A stretch of 64,000 nucleotides of DNA. Source: Psychrobacter sanguinis (GTDB taxonomy: Bacteria > Pseudomonadota > Gammaproteobacteria > Pseudomonadales > Moraxellaceae). The DNA lies in the NCBI RefSeq assembly GCF_020736705.1, contig NZ_CP085990.1, positions 1,116,001 through 1,180,000 on the forward strand. Direction: 5' to 3'. Of the stretch, positions 26,424 to 35,485 are shown one piece after another. Position numbers and translations under genes: made by a program. The notes beneath the pieces were generated by a model that saw nothing but the letters and a program-made list of their open reading frames with translations, was not told where the DNA came from and did no database searches. Numbering within the stretch: position 1 is the stretch's first letter; each line of letters begins with the position of its first letter.

Positions 26424-27542
26424 CCAATTCCACAAAATAATATACAATATAATCAACTCAACAACATAATAGAATCATATGCCGAAAAAGACCCCTAGAA
26501 ATCATAAACTCACAGACCACGATTTTCTGCAACTATCTAAAACAGAAGGCAATGCCAGAGCGCGAATCAGACTACTCATGCTGCATCAACTGAGTCAAGG
26601 TCATCCTATAGCGACCGTAGCAGAGAACTTTGGCTATAACCCTAGAGGCGTCTATACCATAAGAAGGAAATACTGGTTGCATGGTATCACTAGTGTCTAT
26701 GACGCAGCTGGCAGAGGCAGAAAGAGTCTTTTAGCAGAAAAAGACATAGAACCATTCAAACAAGCGATAGTAGAAGCTCAGCAGCAAAGAGGTGGTGGTA
26801 GGCTCACGGCAAAAGACATCGCACAAATCGCCAAGGAACAATTTAACGCCAACTATACCCCTAAAGCGATCTATCCTCTCATGAAACGTATTGGTATGAG
26901 CTGGATATCTGCGCGTAGTCAGCATCCTAAGGCAGATCCTAAAGTCATGGAGGCATATAAAAAAACTTCCTTGAGCAGGTAAAGCAAGTTCTACCTGATG
27001 GTGTTGATATCAAGCAAGTTGATATATGGTTTCAGGATGAAACACGTATTGGCCAACAAGGCTCTATCACAAGGGTTTGGCACTATAAAGGACAAAGACC
27101 TCGAGTCGTCAGGCAACAGCAGTTTGAATCGACTTATCTATTTGGTGCCTTTAATCCGGCGACAGGTGAGAGTGTTGGACTTGTTCTACCTTATGTGAAT
27201 AAGCAAGCCATGGCATTGCATATGGAGGAAATCAGTAAAGCTGTTCCTGAAGGTCGGCATGCCGTGGTGGTTATGGATGGGGCGCTATGGCACCAACCAA
27301 GTTTGGATCAAGACAATGTGACCATGCTTAAATTGCCTCCCTACTCACCTGAGCTTAACCCTGCTGAACAGGTATGGCAGTACCTTAAACAGCATTGGTT
27401 ATCTAATCGCTGTTTTGAGAGTTATGATGCGATTGTCGATGCGGCATGTGACGCTTGGAATGCATTGTGTAATGAGACTAACTTAATTAGGTCTATCACT
27501 CAGCGGGAGTGGTGCGACTTGAGTGTTATTTTTTAGAATTGG
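26424..27542 (+). mobile_element. IS630-family insertion sequence, about 1.12 kb
   Basis: Inverted ends ACCAATTCCACAAAATAA on the left and the complement of TTATTTTTTAGAATTGGT on the right, each flanked by TA, the target duplicated by IS630-family elements. It contains one transposase with a frame break at an A7 run. It lies between the AlpA and RDF-like genes without breaking either. Confidence 0.88.
26479..27536 (+). CDS. IS630-family transposase in two frames
   Basis: The first frame (26479-26982, MPKKTPRNHK) carries the helix-turn-helix and RGGGRLTAKDIAQIA. The second, entered at about 26964, carries the catalytic core: VDIWFQDETRIGQQGSITRV, VVVMDGALWHQ and LPPYSPELNPAEQVWQ, i.e. the DDE triad of IS630. 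At TATAAAAAAACTTCC a -1 shift joins VMEAYKK to NFLEQVKQVLPDG. Some transposases use programmed frameshifting at such A runs, so this copy may be functional; a simple deletion cannot be excluded. Confidence 0.88.
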
Positions 27543-27565
27543 TATTAGACTTAACTGAGACAATA

Positions 27566-27596
27566 AAAAAAGGAGCTGAATCATCAGCTCCTTTTT
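27566..27596 (-). terminator. terminator of the RDF-like gene
   Basis: Stem AAAAGGAGCTGA / TCAGCTCCTTTT with loop ATCA; a T-run follows on the minus strand, 26 bases beyond the stop. Confidence 0.85.
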
Positions 27597-27621
27597 ATGT
27601 CGTGCTTTTTACTTATATTAC

Positions 27622-28539
27622 TCAACTTACAGCGGTCACACTTTGCCGTAGCCCTTGCTCAATGCTGCTCAAGCGATTAGTCGCTAAGCCATTCTGTAAG
27701 CGTCCTTGCTCCTGTTGGTTTTGGTTAGCATCACTGCTCTCAACTGGATAAAACTCGTCCACGACTGCAAACACCTCATCAATATCAATCTCAAAGCATG
27801 AGTTCACATAGCCACGCTTTGCCGCTGCTTCTAACGCCGCTTGATCAAAGCCATGTTCACTAAGCTCCGTATCAATGGCTTTCGCATTGGACACGGCATC
27901 TTTAAGCGTCACACCATCACGCAATGTCAAATCTACAAAGTAAATCGGCGTCCGATAGCTTTGCGTGGTGCTTTTACCGCGTAGGGTTAATTGCAGTGGC
28001 AAACAGGATAGCTTATTGCCCGATACTGCGGCAAAGTAGCTCAATCTTGCTGCAAGCGTTCGAATACTATTAAAGCCAGTCGTGCGAAAGATAAACGTAC
28101 CCAGCTCATCGTCCTCAGAGAGATTGGTGTACAGTCTGCCATACGGCTTACAAGCACCGCCTTGTGCCAGTGTACAGCGATCAGGGGATGGACATGGTAA
28201 TTGCTCGACACCATTGCCTGTTCTGCGCTGACACTGCTCACCGTCACCCACACATAGTGGACGTCCAGTTTGACGATCGAACAAGGTGTATTCAGCTCGC
28301 AGGTTTAGCTCAGGATCATTAAACAGCATGCGTACAGGGATTTGTCTGAGCTTATCCATTTTGCTTTTACGTAGCTTTTCATCAAGTGGATGATTGATCC
28401 AGCCCTCCTTATTCTGTATTTGGCTGGTGATAGTGAATTGATCGTCTTTGGCAGGCAGACGTTTGCCATCTTTTATAATGACGCGTCCAATGCTAATACG
28501 TCCTAGAACGGGCGGGGTGATGGTGAGACCTTTAATCAT
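27622..28539 (-). CDS. recombination directionality factor-like protein
   Basis: 305 residues. It begins MIKGLTITPPVLGRISIGRV and carries a Cys cluster (LCVGDGEQC, LPCPSPDRC, GGACKPYGRL) that may bind metal, then FRTTGFNSIRTLAARL. Proteins of this type are annotated as recombination directionality factor-like or hydrolase/metal-binding and occur beside YqaJ and DUF932 genes in integrative elements. It is the last of several minus-strand genes, each with its own downstream hairpin. Role in excision is plausible but not shown. Confidence 0.7.
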   Translation of the reverse strand: MIKGLTITPPVLGRISIGRVIIKDGKRLPAKDDQFTITSQIQNKEGWINHPLDEKLRKSKMDKLRQIPVRMLFNDPELNLRAEYTLFDRQTGRPLCVGDGEQCQRRTGNGVEQLPCPSPDRCTLAQGGACKPYGRLYTNLSEDDELGTFIFRTTGFNSIRTLAARLSYFAAVSGNKLSCLPLQLTLRGKSTTQSYRTPIYFVDLTLRDGVTLKDAVSNAKAIDTELSEHGFDQAALEAAAKRGYVNSCFEIDIDEVFAVVDEFYPVESSDANQNQQEQGRLQNGLATNRLSSIEQGLRQSVTAVS

Positions 28540-28578
28540 GGTGTTATTCCTTATGGGTTTAATAAAGTGTGTTTAGCT

Positions 28579-28611
28579 ATAAAAAATCCCACTTGTGAGG
28601 GTGGGCTTTTA
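28579..28611 (-). terminator. terminator after the YqaJ gene
   Basis: On the minus strand GCCCACCCTC then GTGGGATTTTTTATAG: stem CCCAC / GTGGG with T6, 50 bases after the stop. Confidence 0.75.
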
Positions 28612-28661
28612 TGCATTGGCTTTCGGTATTTATGTGATGTGTTGATCGGTTGGATAGATAC

Positions 28662-29795
28662 TTAGTCGGTTAGAATGACAAAGCGTCTACTGCCTTGCTT
28701 GGTTTTACTAAATTGCACGAGTAATTCAGGATGAGCTTTGATAATGGCTTTGCTGTCAAGGCCAATGCTGTCCTTAGAGCGCTTCCATGAGATCGCACCA
28801 CTCAAGAATACAGCCACTTCATTATCTGCAATCAGCGTTTGCAGCTGATGCTTGATCTGGTCATGTCGCTGCTCGGCCTCTTGCATAGCGTCGCGATAGC
28901 TAAGCAGCTTACCAAACAGCTTGTTAGCACCGTCATCGTTTCGTAGATCGACCTTGCTTGAGGGCTTAGGGGTGGGATAAAGCTGCTTTATTGCTCGTGC
29001 AGAAGATTCTGAATGATCAGGCGTTGGCGGGGTGTCTGTTGCTACGTACTGCCAGAACAGACGCTCCTGCTCGATGATCGACTCAATCAAGCGCTCATCA
29101 CGCTCAACCTCATAAATCTTAGCTTCGTGACCACAAAGTAGCACGCAGATATGCGCCGCAGTTTTACCTGTCACTGCCAATTGATGTTGTACTTGGCAGG
29201 TGACATATAACGGCACGCCATGCTTCCATAACTTAGCGCCATGCTCACCAGCGGTTTTACACTCTAAAATCTGTACCTCGTCACTACCCGTGATGGCATA
29301 GTCTAAATTCGCGAGCATAAAGGCTTTGTCAGGCTCAGGATGCTGTAAGATGGCATTGACGCGGCGTACCTTATTGCCTGTATGCTCTTGATAGAATTTT
29401 GCCACCATTGGCTCAAGCGTATTGCCCCAGTACAGTGGCGCATACCCTTCAATACCATTTGCCTGATCATCGATGTCTAAGGTCATGCGTCCCGTCTTAA
29501 TCATCCATAGCTCAAGTATGGACAAATACGGATGAATACCACAAGCTGCTGCGGCATCAGAGCTGCCAATGCCTTGCTTTCGAAATCGTAGCCAGTCCTC
29601 ACGACTGAGATCTTTGGTATTGACCAAACGTTTAGCAGATACTGATTGACTAGTGGTGGATGGTTTAACTGTTTTGTCCTTTCTGTTAGGTATATTATCT
29701 ATAGCAGTTTTAGCCTTCAGGTTTGCTTTAGCGCTAACCGTTGCACGTTTAGTTTGTCTTGGCTGAGTGCTATTATTTAATGCGATCATAGTCAT
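28662..29795 (-). CDS. YqaJ-family (lambda exonuclease-like) recombinase nuclease
   Basis: 377 residues starting MTMIALNNSTQ. After a basic, low-complexity N-terminal 80 residues, the nuclease domain begins RFRKQGIGSSDAAAACGI; EPMVAKFYQEHTGN, ANLDYAITG and ILECKTAG give the Glu, Asp and Glu-x-Lys metal site. This fold degrades one strand of duplex DNA for single-strand annealing. The ATG at 29795 is chosen because AAAGGAATTTACT precedes it; an upstream frame adds 23 residues without support. It is probably the recombination nuclease of the element. No partner annealase (RecT, Bet) was found. Confidence 0.88.
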   Translation of the reverse strand: MTMIALNNSTQPRQTKRATVSAKANLKAKTAIDNIPNRKDKTVKPSTTSQSVSAKRLVNTKDLSREDWLRFRKQGIGSSDAAAACGIHPYLSILELWMIKTGRMTLDIDDQANGIEGYAPLYWGNTLEPMVAKFYQEHTGNKVRRVNAILQHPEPDKAFMLANLDYAITGSDEVQILECKTAGEHGAKLWKHGVPLYVTCQVQHQLAVTGKTAAHICVLLCGHEAKIYEVERDERLIESIIEQERLFWQYVATDTPPTPDHSESSARAIKQLYPTPKPSSKVDLRNDDGANKLFGKLLSYRDAMQEAEQRHDQIKHQLQTLIADNEVAVFLSGAISWKRSKDSIGLDSKAIIKAHPELLVQFSKTKQGSRRFVILTD

Positions 29796-29867
29796 AGTAA
29801 ATTCCTTTGATAAAGTGTTTATAGATTTGCAGTTGTTGATACAGTGATGACAAACAACAGGCATAAA

Positions 29868-29893
29868 AAAACCACGCCCTGAAGCGTGGTTTA
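29868..29893 (-). terminator. terminator after the DUF932 gene
   Basis: Stem AAACCACGC / GCGTGGTTT with loop CCTGAA; T6 on the minus strand, 25 bases from the stop. Confidence 0.85.
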
Positions 29894-29917
29894 ATGGGTT
29901 ACATGTACTAAGATCTT

Positions 29918-30910
29918 TTAAGCAATCAGTGCAAAGGCTTCCTCTAAGCTTTTGTCTTTAAGCTTTGCCCCAGCCCCAAACCAAGCGGAGTCTAATCTGT
30001 GGTCGGTTGACATGGCTCTACGCTCATGATCAACGAACTCTGTCATCGCGCATAGTAGCCCGTAAGCGGTATCACGCGCTGCATCCAGATCCGCACCGCG
30101 ACCTTGACCGTTAAACATGCTCATCACTTGATTCATTGCCTTCGCATTGGGCATAGCATCTTTCTCCCTCTTAGCACGGTTAAACAGAATGATGTCATTG
30201 TCCTGATCATTGAACACTCGGTTCAGATAATTAGCCGCTTGTGCCTGAGTGACACGGCGCTGACTTAACTGCTTCATCTGATACATATGCTCATCCCATT
30301 GTTTAACAGAGATGCCCAATTGCTGCTTCACTCTGTCGCCATCGAATGAGGTGCTGTGTGGTACTTTCACCACACCACCGCTGCCATTAGCGAGGCTAAT
30401 CGCTAAGGTGTTATTACAGACCACACGGATGGAGGTGAACTGTGCTGTGGTCGCCAGAGTCCCGTCACACGCCGTTGCGAGTAACAAGTACCCATTACTG
30501 ACATCACCGCCTTTAAGCGTTGCTGACTGACCTGTACGGGCCAATGCCCACATCTTTCGACCACCCTTTAGAACACCAGCCGTCTCAAGCTCAAAGTCAG
30601 ACTGCTCGGTGAGATCCCGATAGAATTCTAATATCTCGCGTGGTTGAACTTCTTGGTAACGCTGACTGACGACTGACAATGGCTCAAGCGTGTCAGAGCG
30701 ATACAACACCTTGTTATTATCAAAGGGCAAGATCAGGCTTTGACCTTTATCATTGTTTGCCATGTAGCTGACATCGGATGATTCGATACGCCAGTCCATA
30801 CCAGCCTCCTTTGCCCAGACCTCGATAGGTTGATTCTTAGGCAACTGATTACCGAGACCGTGCCAAGGGGTCTCGCCAACGTATGCCATGTTTTCGATTA
30901 AATGTGCCAT
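29918..30910 (-). CDS. DUF932 (phage/plasmid-like) protein
   Basis: 330 residues. MAYVGETPWHGLGNQLPKN is the typical DUF932 opening; ALARTGQSATLKGGD, RVVCNNTLAIS and the C-terminal DSAWFGAGAKLKDKSLEEA complete it. The family is widespread on plasmids, phages and integrative elements next to recombination nucleases, with no established activity. GGAAATACTCTC precedes the ATG. It lies upstream of YqaJ on the same strand, separated by a terminator-like hairpin. Confidence 0.9.
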   Translation of the reverse strand: MAHLIENMAYVGETPWHGLGNQLPKNQPIEVWAKEAGMDWRIESSDVSYMANNDKGQSLILPFDNNKVLYRSDTLEPLSVVSQRYQEVQPREILEFYRDLTEQSDFELETAGVLKGGRKMWALARTGQSATLKGGDVSNGYLLLATACDGTLATTAQFTSIRVVCNNTLAISLANGSGGVVKVPHSTSFDGDRVKQQLGISVKQWDEHMYQMKQLSQRRVTQAQAANYLNRVFNDQDNDIILFNRAKREKDAMPNAKAMNQVMSMFNGQGRGADLDAARDTAYGLLCAMTEFVDHERRAMSTDHRLDSAWFGAGAKLKDKSLEEAFALIA

Positions 30911-30946
30911 GAGAGTATTTCCTGTATTAATAAGTGAAGTTGAGGC

Positions 30947-31237
30947 TTAAACAAATGGATAGAACACCGTGAAGACTTGATTGCAGTTCTCACAGCGATA
31001 AGGCTGTTGCACCAAGGGTAATGACCCATAATTAGACTTAAGATATTGGAAAGTAACGATAAGCGTCATGCCCATTACTACTTTGATAAGCGGGTGAACT
31101 TCTAGCGACTGGCATAGCTCGCGAGCAGCACCTTTCAGTACAGCAGAGCTCAATTGCTGATCAACAGCTTGCTCAGCAGCAGCATCAGATAATTTACAAA
31201 CAGAAGACGCGTGACAGTATGGACAAACTACTTTCAT
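30947..31237 (-). CDS. small zinc-ribbon-type protein
   Basis: 96 residues with CPYC at residues 5-8 and CENC near 83-86, a pair of CxxC knuckles that could form one zinc site across a central part. The centre holds a hydrophobic segment (LIKVVMGMTLIVTFQYL), possibly a membrane helix. AAGGAGTCC... lies before the ATG (AAAGGAGTCCTT in coding sense, strong). No family recognised. Present among the mobility genes. Confidence 0.65.
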   Translation of the reverse strand: MKVVCPYCHASSVCKLSDAAAEQAVDQQLSSAVLKGAARELCQSLEVHPLIKVVMGMTLIVTFQYLKSNYGSLPLVQQPYRCENCNQVFTVFYPFV

Positions 31238-31260
31238 AAGGACTCCTTTATTAACGGCAT

Positions 31261-31289
31261 AAAAAAGGTCTGTACAAAGCAGACCTTTA
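31261..31289 (-). terminator. hairpin between the zinc-ribbon and YfjJ genes
   Basis: Stem AAAGGTCTG / CAGACCTTT with a 7-base loop; T6 follows on the minus strand, 67 bases after the YagK/YfjJ-type gene's stop. Confidence 0.8.
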
Positions 31290-31355
31290 ATGGTTAGAAG
31301 GGATGGGTATTAAGACAGTAATGCTAGATCTCATGACAGTAGTATGTATTTGAAA

Positions 31356-32270
31356 TTAGTTTGCTATGGGTGGTAAACCTCGACGCTTAGCCGTTCTATA
31401 AATGCCATGACCAAAGGTGCGCATGCTAGGCAGCCAGACTTTTAAGTGCTGACCCACCTTGTCAGGTTTGGTTAAGTAGAGGGCAGTACAGACCGCATTT
31501 TCTACCTGCTGTGGGTTATCACGATGAATCATACCAATGCCTAAGCGATCATTTATCTGATACTTTTGCTTCCGCTCAGTACTGTGATAATTATAATAAG
31601 CTCCTGTACCATTCGTGATTTCCTGCCACTTCTCACCTACCTCTTTAGCTATAAACCAATCATTTTGTCTTTCCGATCCATCGTAGATTAGTAGTAAGTG
31701 ACAATGAAGACCTCCGTTCTCATACCCTTGCTCCAACGCCCACGCGTTGCCTTGCAAATGTGCAAAGCAAGTTTGCTTGTTACTAATTAGCTCTCTAAGC
31801 TTAGACATGTGACGATTAAAATCCTCAATGGTCACAGTATGACTATTTTCTTGTGAGTATTTTAAATCAATACGAACGAATAGTAGTTTTGAATAGTGAT
31901 TAATCAAGTTTCTAACGTAACTCTCAAGATTCTTTCTATTCTGGCCCTCCTGATATCGCCAAGCGTTATATTCAAGTTCTATCGTGCTTCTGTAGCACGA
32001 TAGATTGATAATGAATTGTTGTGTCCTATTATGATCCCAAATGATATCAGACGGATATGAATCACCAACAATAGCATCGGTACTGTAGACAAATGCATCG
32101 ATGGTCTGTGAGTAAAAGAAATCAGGATTTAGACTTTCCATGAAGGGACGATATAACGCATTCAAACGATTCTTAATATCGTCAAAATTGACAGTTTGGA
32201 ATACGACGTCTCTAACGAGCTTATCGATGTTGTCAATAAGTTGTGATTGGTTAATGAGTGAATATGACAT
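31356..32270 (-). CDS. YagK/YfjJ (inovirus Gp2-like) protein, possible replication protein
   Basis: 304 residues starting MSYSLINQSQL. GGLHCHLLLIYDGS is the His-x-His block of YagK/YfjJ C-terminal proteins, akin to inovirus Gp2 replication proteins; LFVRIDLKYS and ALYLTKPDKVGQHL, then RTFGHGIY, are further family blocks. The ATG at 32270 is preferred over one 16 codons upstream because CGGAGCACACTC lies before it. Just upstream of the start, in the leader, stands a perfect 14-bp inverted repeat. The gene could start replication or mobilisation of the excised element; activity is inferred. Confidence 0.75.
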   Translation of the reverse strand: MSYSLINQSQLIDNIDKLVRDVVFQTVNFDDIKNRLNALYRPFMESLNPDFFYSQTIDAFVYSTDAIVGDSYPSDIIWDHNRTQQFIINLSCYRSTIELEYNAWRYQEGQNRKNLESYVRNLINHYSKLLFVRIDLKYSQENSHTVTIEDFNRHMSKLRELISNKQTCFAHLQGNAWALEQGYENGGLHCHLLLIYDGSERQNDWFIAKEVGEKWQEITNGTGAYYNYHSTERKQKYQINDRLGIGMIHRDNPQQVENAVCTALYLTKPDKVGQHLKVWLPSMRTFGHGIYRTAKRRGLPPIAN

Positions 32271-32281
32271 GAGTGTGCTCC

Positions 32282-32315
32282 GTTGATATTTATGTTGTTG
32301 TACATAAATATCAAC
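32282..32315. repeat. 14-bp perfect inverted repeat in the YfjJ leader
   Basis: GTTGATATTTATGT and its exact complement ACATAAATATCAAC, 6-base loop, 12 bases upstream of the start codon. Candidate operator, mRNA hairpin or replication origin/nick site. No T-run. Confidence 0.75.
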
Positions 32316-32820
32316 CAAGTCTGTATTTTCTTACTCATGAATATTGAGTAGTAATTATTAATATTATTAATAATATAAATAACCAACTAAGAATGAGGGC
32401 ATCGTTCATTTTTTTCGTCGTGTGCTTGGTAGTTGCCATTTAAACTTTATAGTAAATTGTCGTCAGGGTTCAGGTTTGTGTCGAAATGGAGTTAGCAGAT
32501 AGGGTTACAAAATGTATCGTATAGTGTCTGTGTTTAGTGGTGTGATAACCCGATCCAACTTACGTATATAGCCCTTAAACGAAGTGGTGATGTGAGGAAC
32601 AAGACTATCTAAATTTAGTGCTAGAACAAGGGTTAAACTCGATGTATAGTTAAGACGACAAGATGAAAGCCAAAATACAGTTTATTTTAAGCTAAAAAAA
32701 GGGAATAAGACTGCTCACACCCCTATATTAGGGAGTTTGTATGTAGTTAAAACATAGTTTTTTTCTACTAATATGGACTTTTATACCACTTTTTATGATC
32801 TTTTTTATAGGGGTTTTGAT
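32316..32820. other. 500-bp non-coding spacer between divergent genes
   Basis: Very AT-rich near 32330-32390 (TAATATTATTAATAATATAA). No gene seen. It separates the YagK/YfjJ-type gene from the Asp-rich gene and is a candidate place for an origin or shared regulatory region. No iteron series is visible. Confidence 0.35.
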
Positions 32821-33321
32821 ATGCAAGACGACTTTGACGATGCTGATGACGATGACGATGACGATGACGACTTTGATGACGACGACGATGACACATATAT
32901 TAATGGTGAGATTTACGAATCATCTATTTATGAAGAAGATACTTCACTTATACAAAATGAAAATTCAGATGCAAAATTGGTTACTGCGAACTCCACTAAC
33001 GCAGATTTCATCAAGAGTGATGGCCAGTCAAATTTTGAACCCATTTATGAGGTGGTAAATAAGGCTAATATATACTACTTAGCTAATCAACTTAAGTTTA
33101 ATGCTGACTCTAATATTCATTACCAAAAACGTAATAGAGAAGCATTAGACAATTTTTTCAAAGTGATTGAACGCTTGAATCATGATGAGTGTAAGAGCTT
33201 GGTATTTGCGCATAATATGTATGAGCAGAATTCATCAGATAATATTGAGATTAGTGAGCTGGCTTTTAAATCACAATTAGTAAATATATTCAAATCTAAG
33301 CAATACCCAATTCAGTACTTA
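32821..33321 (+). pseudogene. Asp-rich protein gene, 5' part, split by IS66
   Basis: Encodes MQDDFDDADDDDD and an acidic run of some 25 residues, then a helical part ending KSKQYPIQYL at the IS edge. The ATG at 32821 has AGGGGTTTTGAT before it; an ATG 16 codons upstream has none. The 3' part follows in the same frame at 35967-36734. Together they give about 422 residues. Reading on into the IS adds about 20 foreign residues. Family not recognised; the acidic N-terminus is reminiscent of DNA-mimic or chaperone-binding tails, but that is speculation. Confidence 0.8.
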
Positions 33322-33340
33322 GTAAGCATCCGACCACCCC

Positions 33341-35098
33341 CTATTGCGGTGGCACCCAGCGATGAGGTAACAACTCATCCAGATCCTCTTGAGTAGGCAG
33401 GCGTCTTAGCACGTCTGTCAAATAAGCAGACACATCCAAACCATTTAAGCGAGCTGACTGAATGATTGACATAATATTCGCAGCCCGCTGCCCACTTCGC
33501 AGCGAACCGGCAAACAACCAGTTTTTACGCCCAAGTGCCCACGGACGCATCTGATTCTCCGCCCAATTATTATCAATCGGCAGCCTGCCATCATCTAGAT
33601 ACTGAGTCAGCGCCTGCCAACGTTTCAGGCAATAATCCATCGCCTTACTAATACTGGCATTTTTAGTGGTTAACTGCCTTTTTTCTTGTAACCATTGGTG
33701 CAGCTTATCGGCAATCGGTTTGGCTTTTTCTTGCCTGATTTGCCGAACTATTTGGGGATCTCTTGGTATTGGAGGTGTATTTTTTTCAAATCGCTCATCA
33801 ATCTCACGTTCAACAGCATACAACTGCCTAAATAACGTTAATGCCTCAATGCTCACGATACTTTGCCCAGTGACATGCAGTTCATGAAACTTACGCCGTG
33901 CATGAGCCAGACAACCGATTTCAGTCACACCTTGATGAAATAAGAACTTATACCCGCTGTAATCATCGCAAACCAGCTTACCGCGCCACTTATCTAAAAA
34001 GGCTTTAGGGTGCTCATTACGACGACTTTCGGCAAAGTCATAGACCACCGCTTTTAATGAGTTGTGCTGTGGCGTAAGATACGCCCAGACATAGCCTTTT
34101 TTTAATGATTTACCACCTACCTTTACATGGTTCTTCATGATAGATACCGGGGTTTCATCGGCATGTAAGATAGGCTCAGACAGTAATAGTTCATGCAAGC
34201 GACTGACTAAAGGCTCAAGGGCGACGCCGCAGCGTCCTACCCAATCTGCCATAGTAGCATCGGGGATATTTACCCCACTTCGCTGATAGATAATATTCTG
34301 CCGATATAGCGGCTGATGGTCTGCATATTTGCTAATAAGGATGTGTGCAAGCAGCTCTGGGGTGGCGATGCTTTTGTTAATAATCTGCTTGGGGGTAGCC
34401 GCTTGATGAATGATGTCACACTCACGGCATACCCATTTAGGGTAGATGTGACGCTCAATATAAAACTGCTTAGGGATAATGCCAAGTTTGTCTTGTTTAT
34501 CCTCCCCAATTCGCTTCATTTGACAGCCGCAGTCACAGACGGTGGTAAGTGGTTCATGAACCTGGGTTTTCACCTCAAGGTTGTCAGGAATCACTGTGTA
34601 TTTAGCACGCTTTGTTTTTTTAGGCTGATCAGTAGCTGAAGCTGGCAGCTCATCTGTGCTCTCTTTGACGGCTTTAAGCTCACCCTGATCAATGAGGGTT
34701 TCTGCCTGAGTAAGTTCAATAGCAGGCAGCTTGGCAAGCTCATCTTGGCTTAAGCCGCTAAGGTATTCATCTCGGATTTGTTCAAGCTGCGCTAAGTCCT
34801 CTTGCGCCGCCTCATAGTTTAAGTGGGTTTGTCTGTCAGTGATGCCTTCGCTTTTTTGTCCATAGAGCCGGTGAATAAGCCGCTTTTGTTTTTCGATGAG
34901 TTCAAGCACTTGTTCATACAGCTTGTGGTTTTCTTCAACCACTTGGTTAAAAAGCTGCTGTAGTTGATCGTGACTTGTATTTGTTTGATCAATTTGTTGC
35001 TGCAGGTGCTCATTACGCTGTTCAAGCAGGTGGATTTTCACCAGAAGCTCGGCGTAAGTGGGGTCTTTTGATAAGTCGGATAAGTTGGCAACAGTCAT
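33341..35098 (-). CDS. tnpC: IS66 transposase TnpC
   Basis: 585 residues. The N-terminal coiled coil is followed by a zinc-finger-type block (VCDCGCQMKRIG, KWVCRECDII) and the DDE core (PILHADETPVSIMK, LVCDDYSGYKFL, DNNWAENQMRPWALGRKNWL). It ends with LPHRWVPPQ within 19 bases of the IS end. Last gene of the tnpABC set. Full length for the family. Confidence 0.96.
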   Translation of the reverse strand: MTVANLSDLSKDPTYAELLVKIHLLEQRNEHLQQQIDQTNTSHDQLQQLFNQVVEENHKLYEQVLELIEKQKRLIHRLYGQKSEGITDRQTHLNYEAAQEDLAQLEQIRDEYLSGLSQDELAKLPAIELTQAETLIDQGELKAVKESTDELPASATDQPKKTKRAKYTVIPDNLEVKTQVHEPLTTVCDCGCQMKRIGEDKQDKLGIIPKQFYIERHIYPKWVCRECDIIHQAATPKQIINKSIATPELLAHILISKYADHQPLYRQNIIYQRSGVNIPDATMADWVGRCGVALEPLVSRLHELLLSEPILHADETPVSIMKNHVKVGGKSLKKGYVWAYLTPQHNSLKAVVYDFAESRRNEHPKAFLDKWRGKLVCDDYSGYKFLFHQGVTEIGCLAHARRKFHELHVTGQSIVSIEALTLFRQLYAVEREIDERFEKNTPPIPRDPQIVRQIRQEKAKPIADKLHQWLQEKRQLTTKNASISKAMDYCLKRWQALTQYLDDGRLPIDNNWAENQMRPWALGRKNWLFAGSLRSGQRAANIMSIIQSARLNGLDVSAYLTDVLRRLPTQEDLDELLPHRWVPPQ

Positions 35099-35140
35099 GG
35101 CGATATGTTGCCAGAGTTTTATTTGCCTGTCATCTGCTAT

Positions 35141-35485
35141 TTATAGGATGGGGGTTAATTTATCTTTGCCCATGTTACGCCAAGGCAGTCCACTGATTAA
35201 GGCATTAAATTGTTCACGGTTGATGCTGATACCAGTCTGAGTGGTGGTGAGCGGCTTGGTTAAGCCATGAAATTTATTGTCATCGAGCTGACGGCTACAA
35301 AGCCATACGCCAAGCCCATCATGAATGAATACTTTTAGGCGTGTGCCTGCTTTGTTGTAAAACAGGTAGGCACAGTGAGGGCGAATGCTTTGGTGTTCGG
35401 TGATGATGTGGGCCAGTAGTTTGCCACTACCACATCGCATGTCCATAGGTGCGGTGGATAGCCAGATGTGAGTGATGGGTATCAT
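35141..35485 (-). CDS. tnpB: IS66 accessory protein TnpB
   Basis: 114 residues. The family block STAPMDMRCGSGKLLAHI at 10-27 and YLFYNKAGTRLKVFIHDGLG are intact (IS66 Orf2-like). It overlaps the upstream tnpA by 4 bases (ATGA), implying translational coupling. It is required for IS66 transposition; its biochemical role is not defined. About 40 bases separate it from tnpC. Confidence 0.95.
   Translation of the reverse strand: MIPITHIWLSTAPMDMRCGSGKLLAHIITEHQSIRPHCAYLFYNKAGTRLKVFIHDGLGVWLCSRQLDDNKFHGLTKPLTTTQTGISINREQFNALISGLPWRNMGKDKLTPIL

Noticed and set aside
32830..32892. GAC-rich run considered as sequencing error or microsatellite only
   Set aside because: It stays in frame with a longer protein that continues beyond the IS66 element, so it is coding (Asp-rich).
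34270..35240. Several overlapping frames in the IS66 element
   Set aside because: They are shadows of tnpC and tnpB, which match the family over full length.
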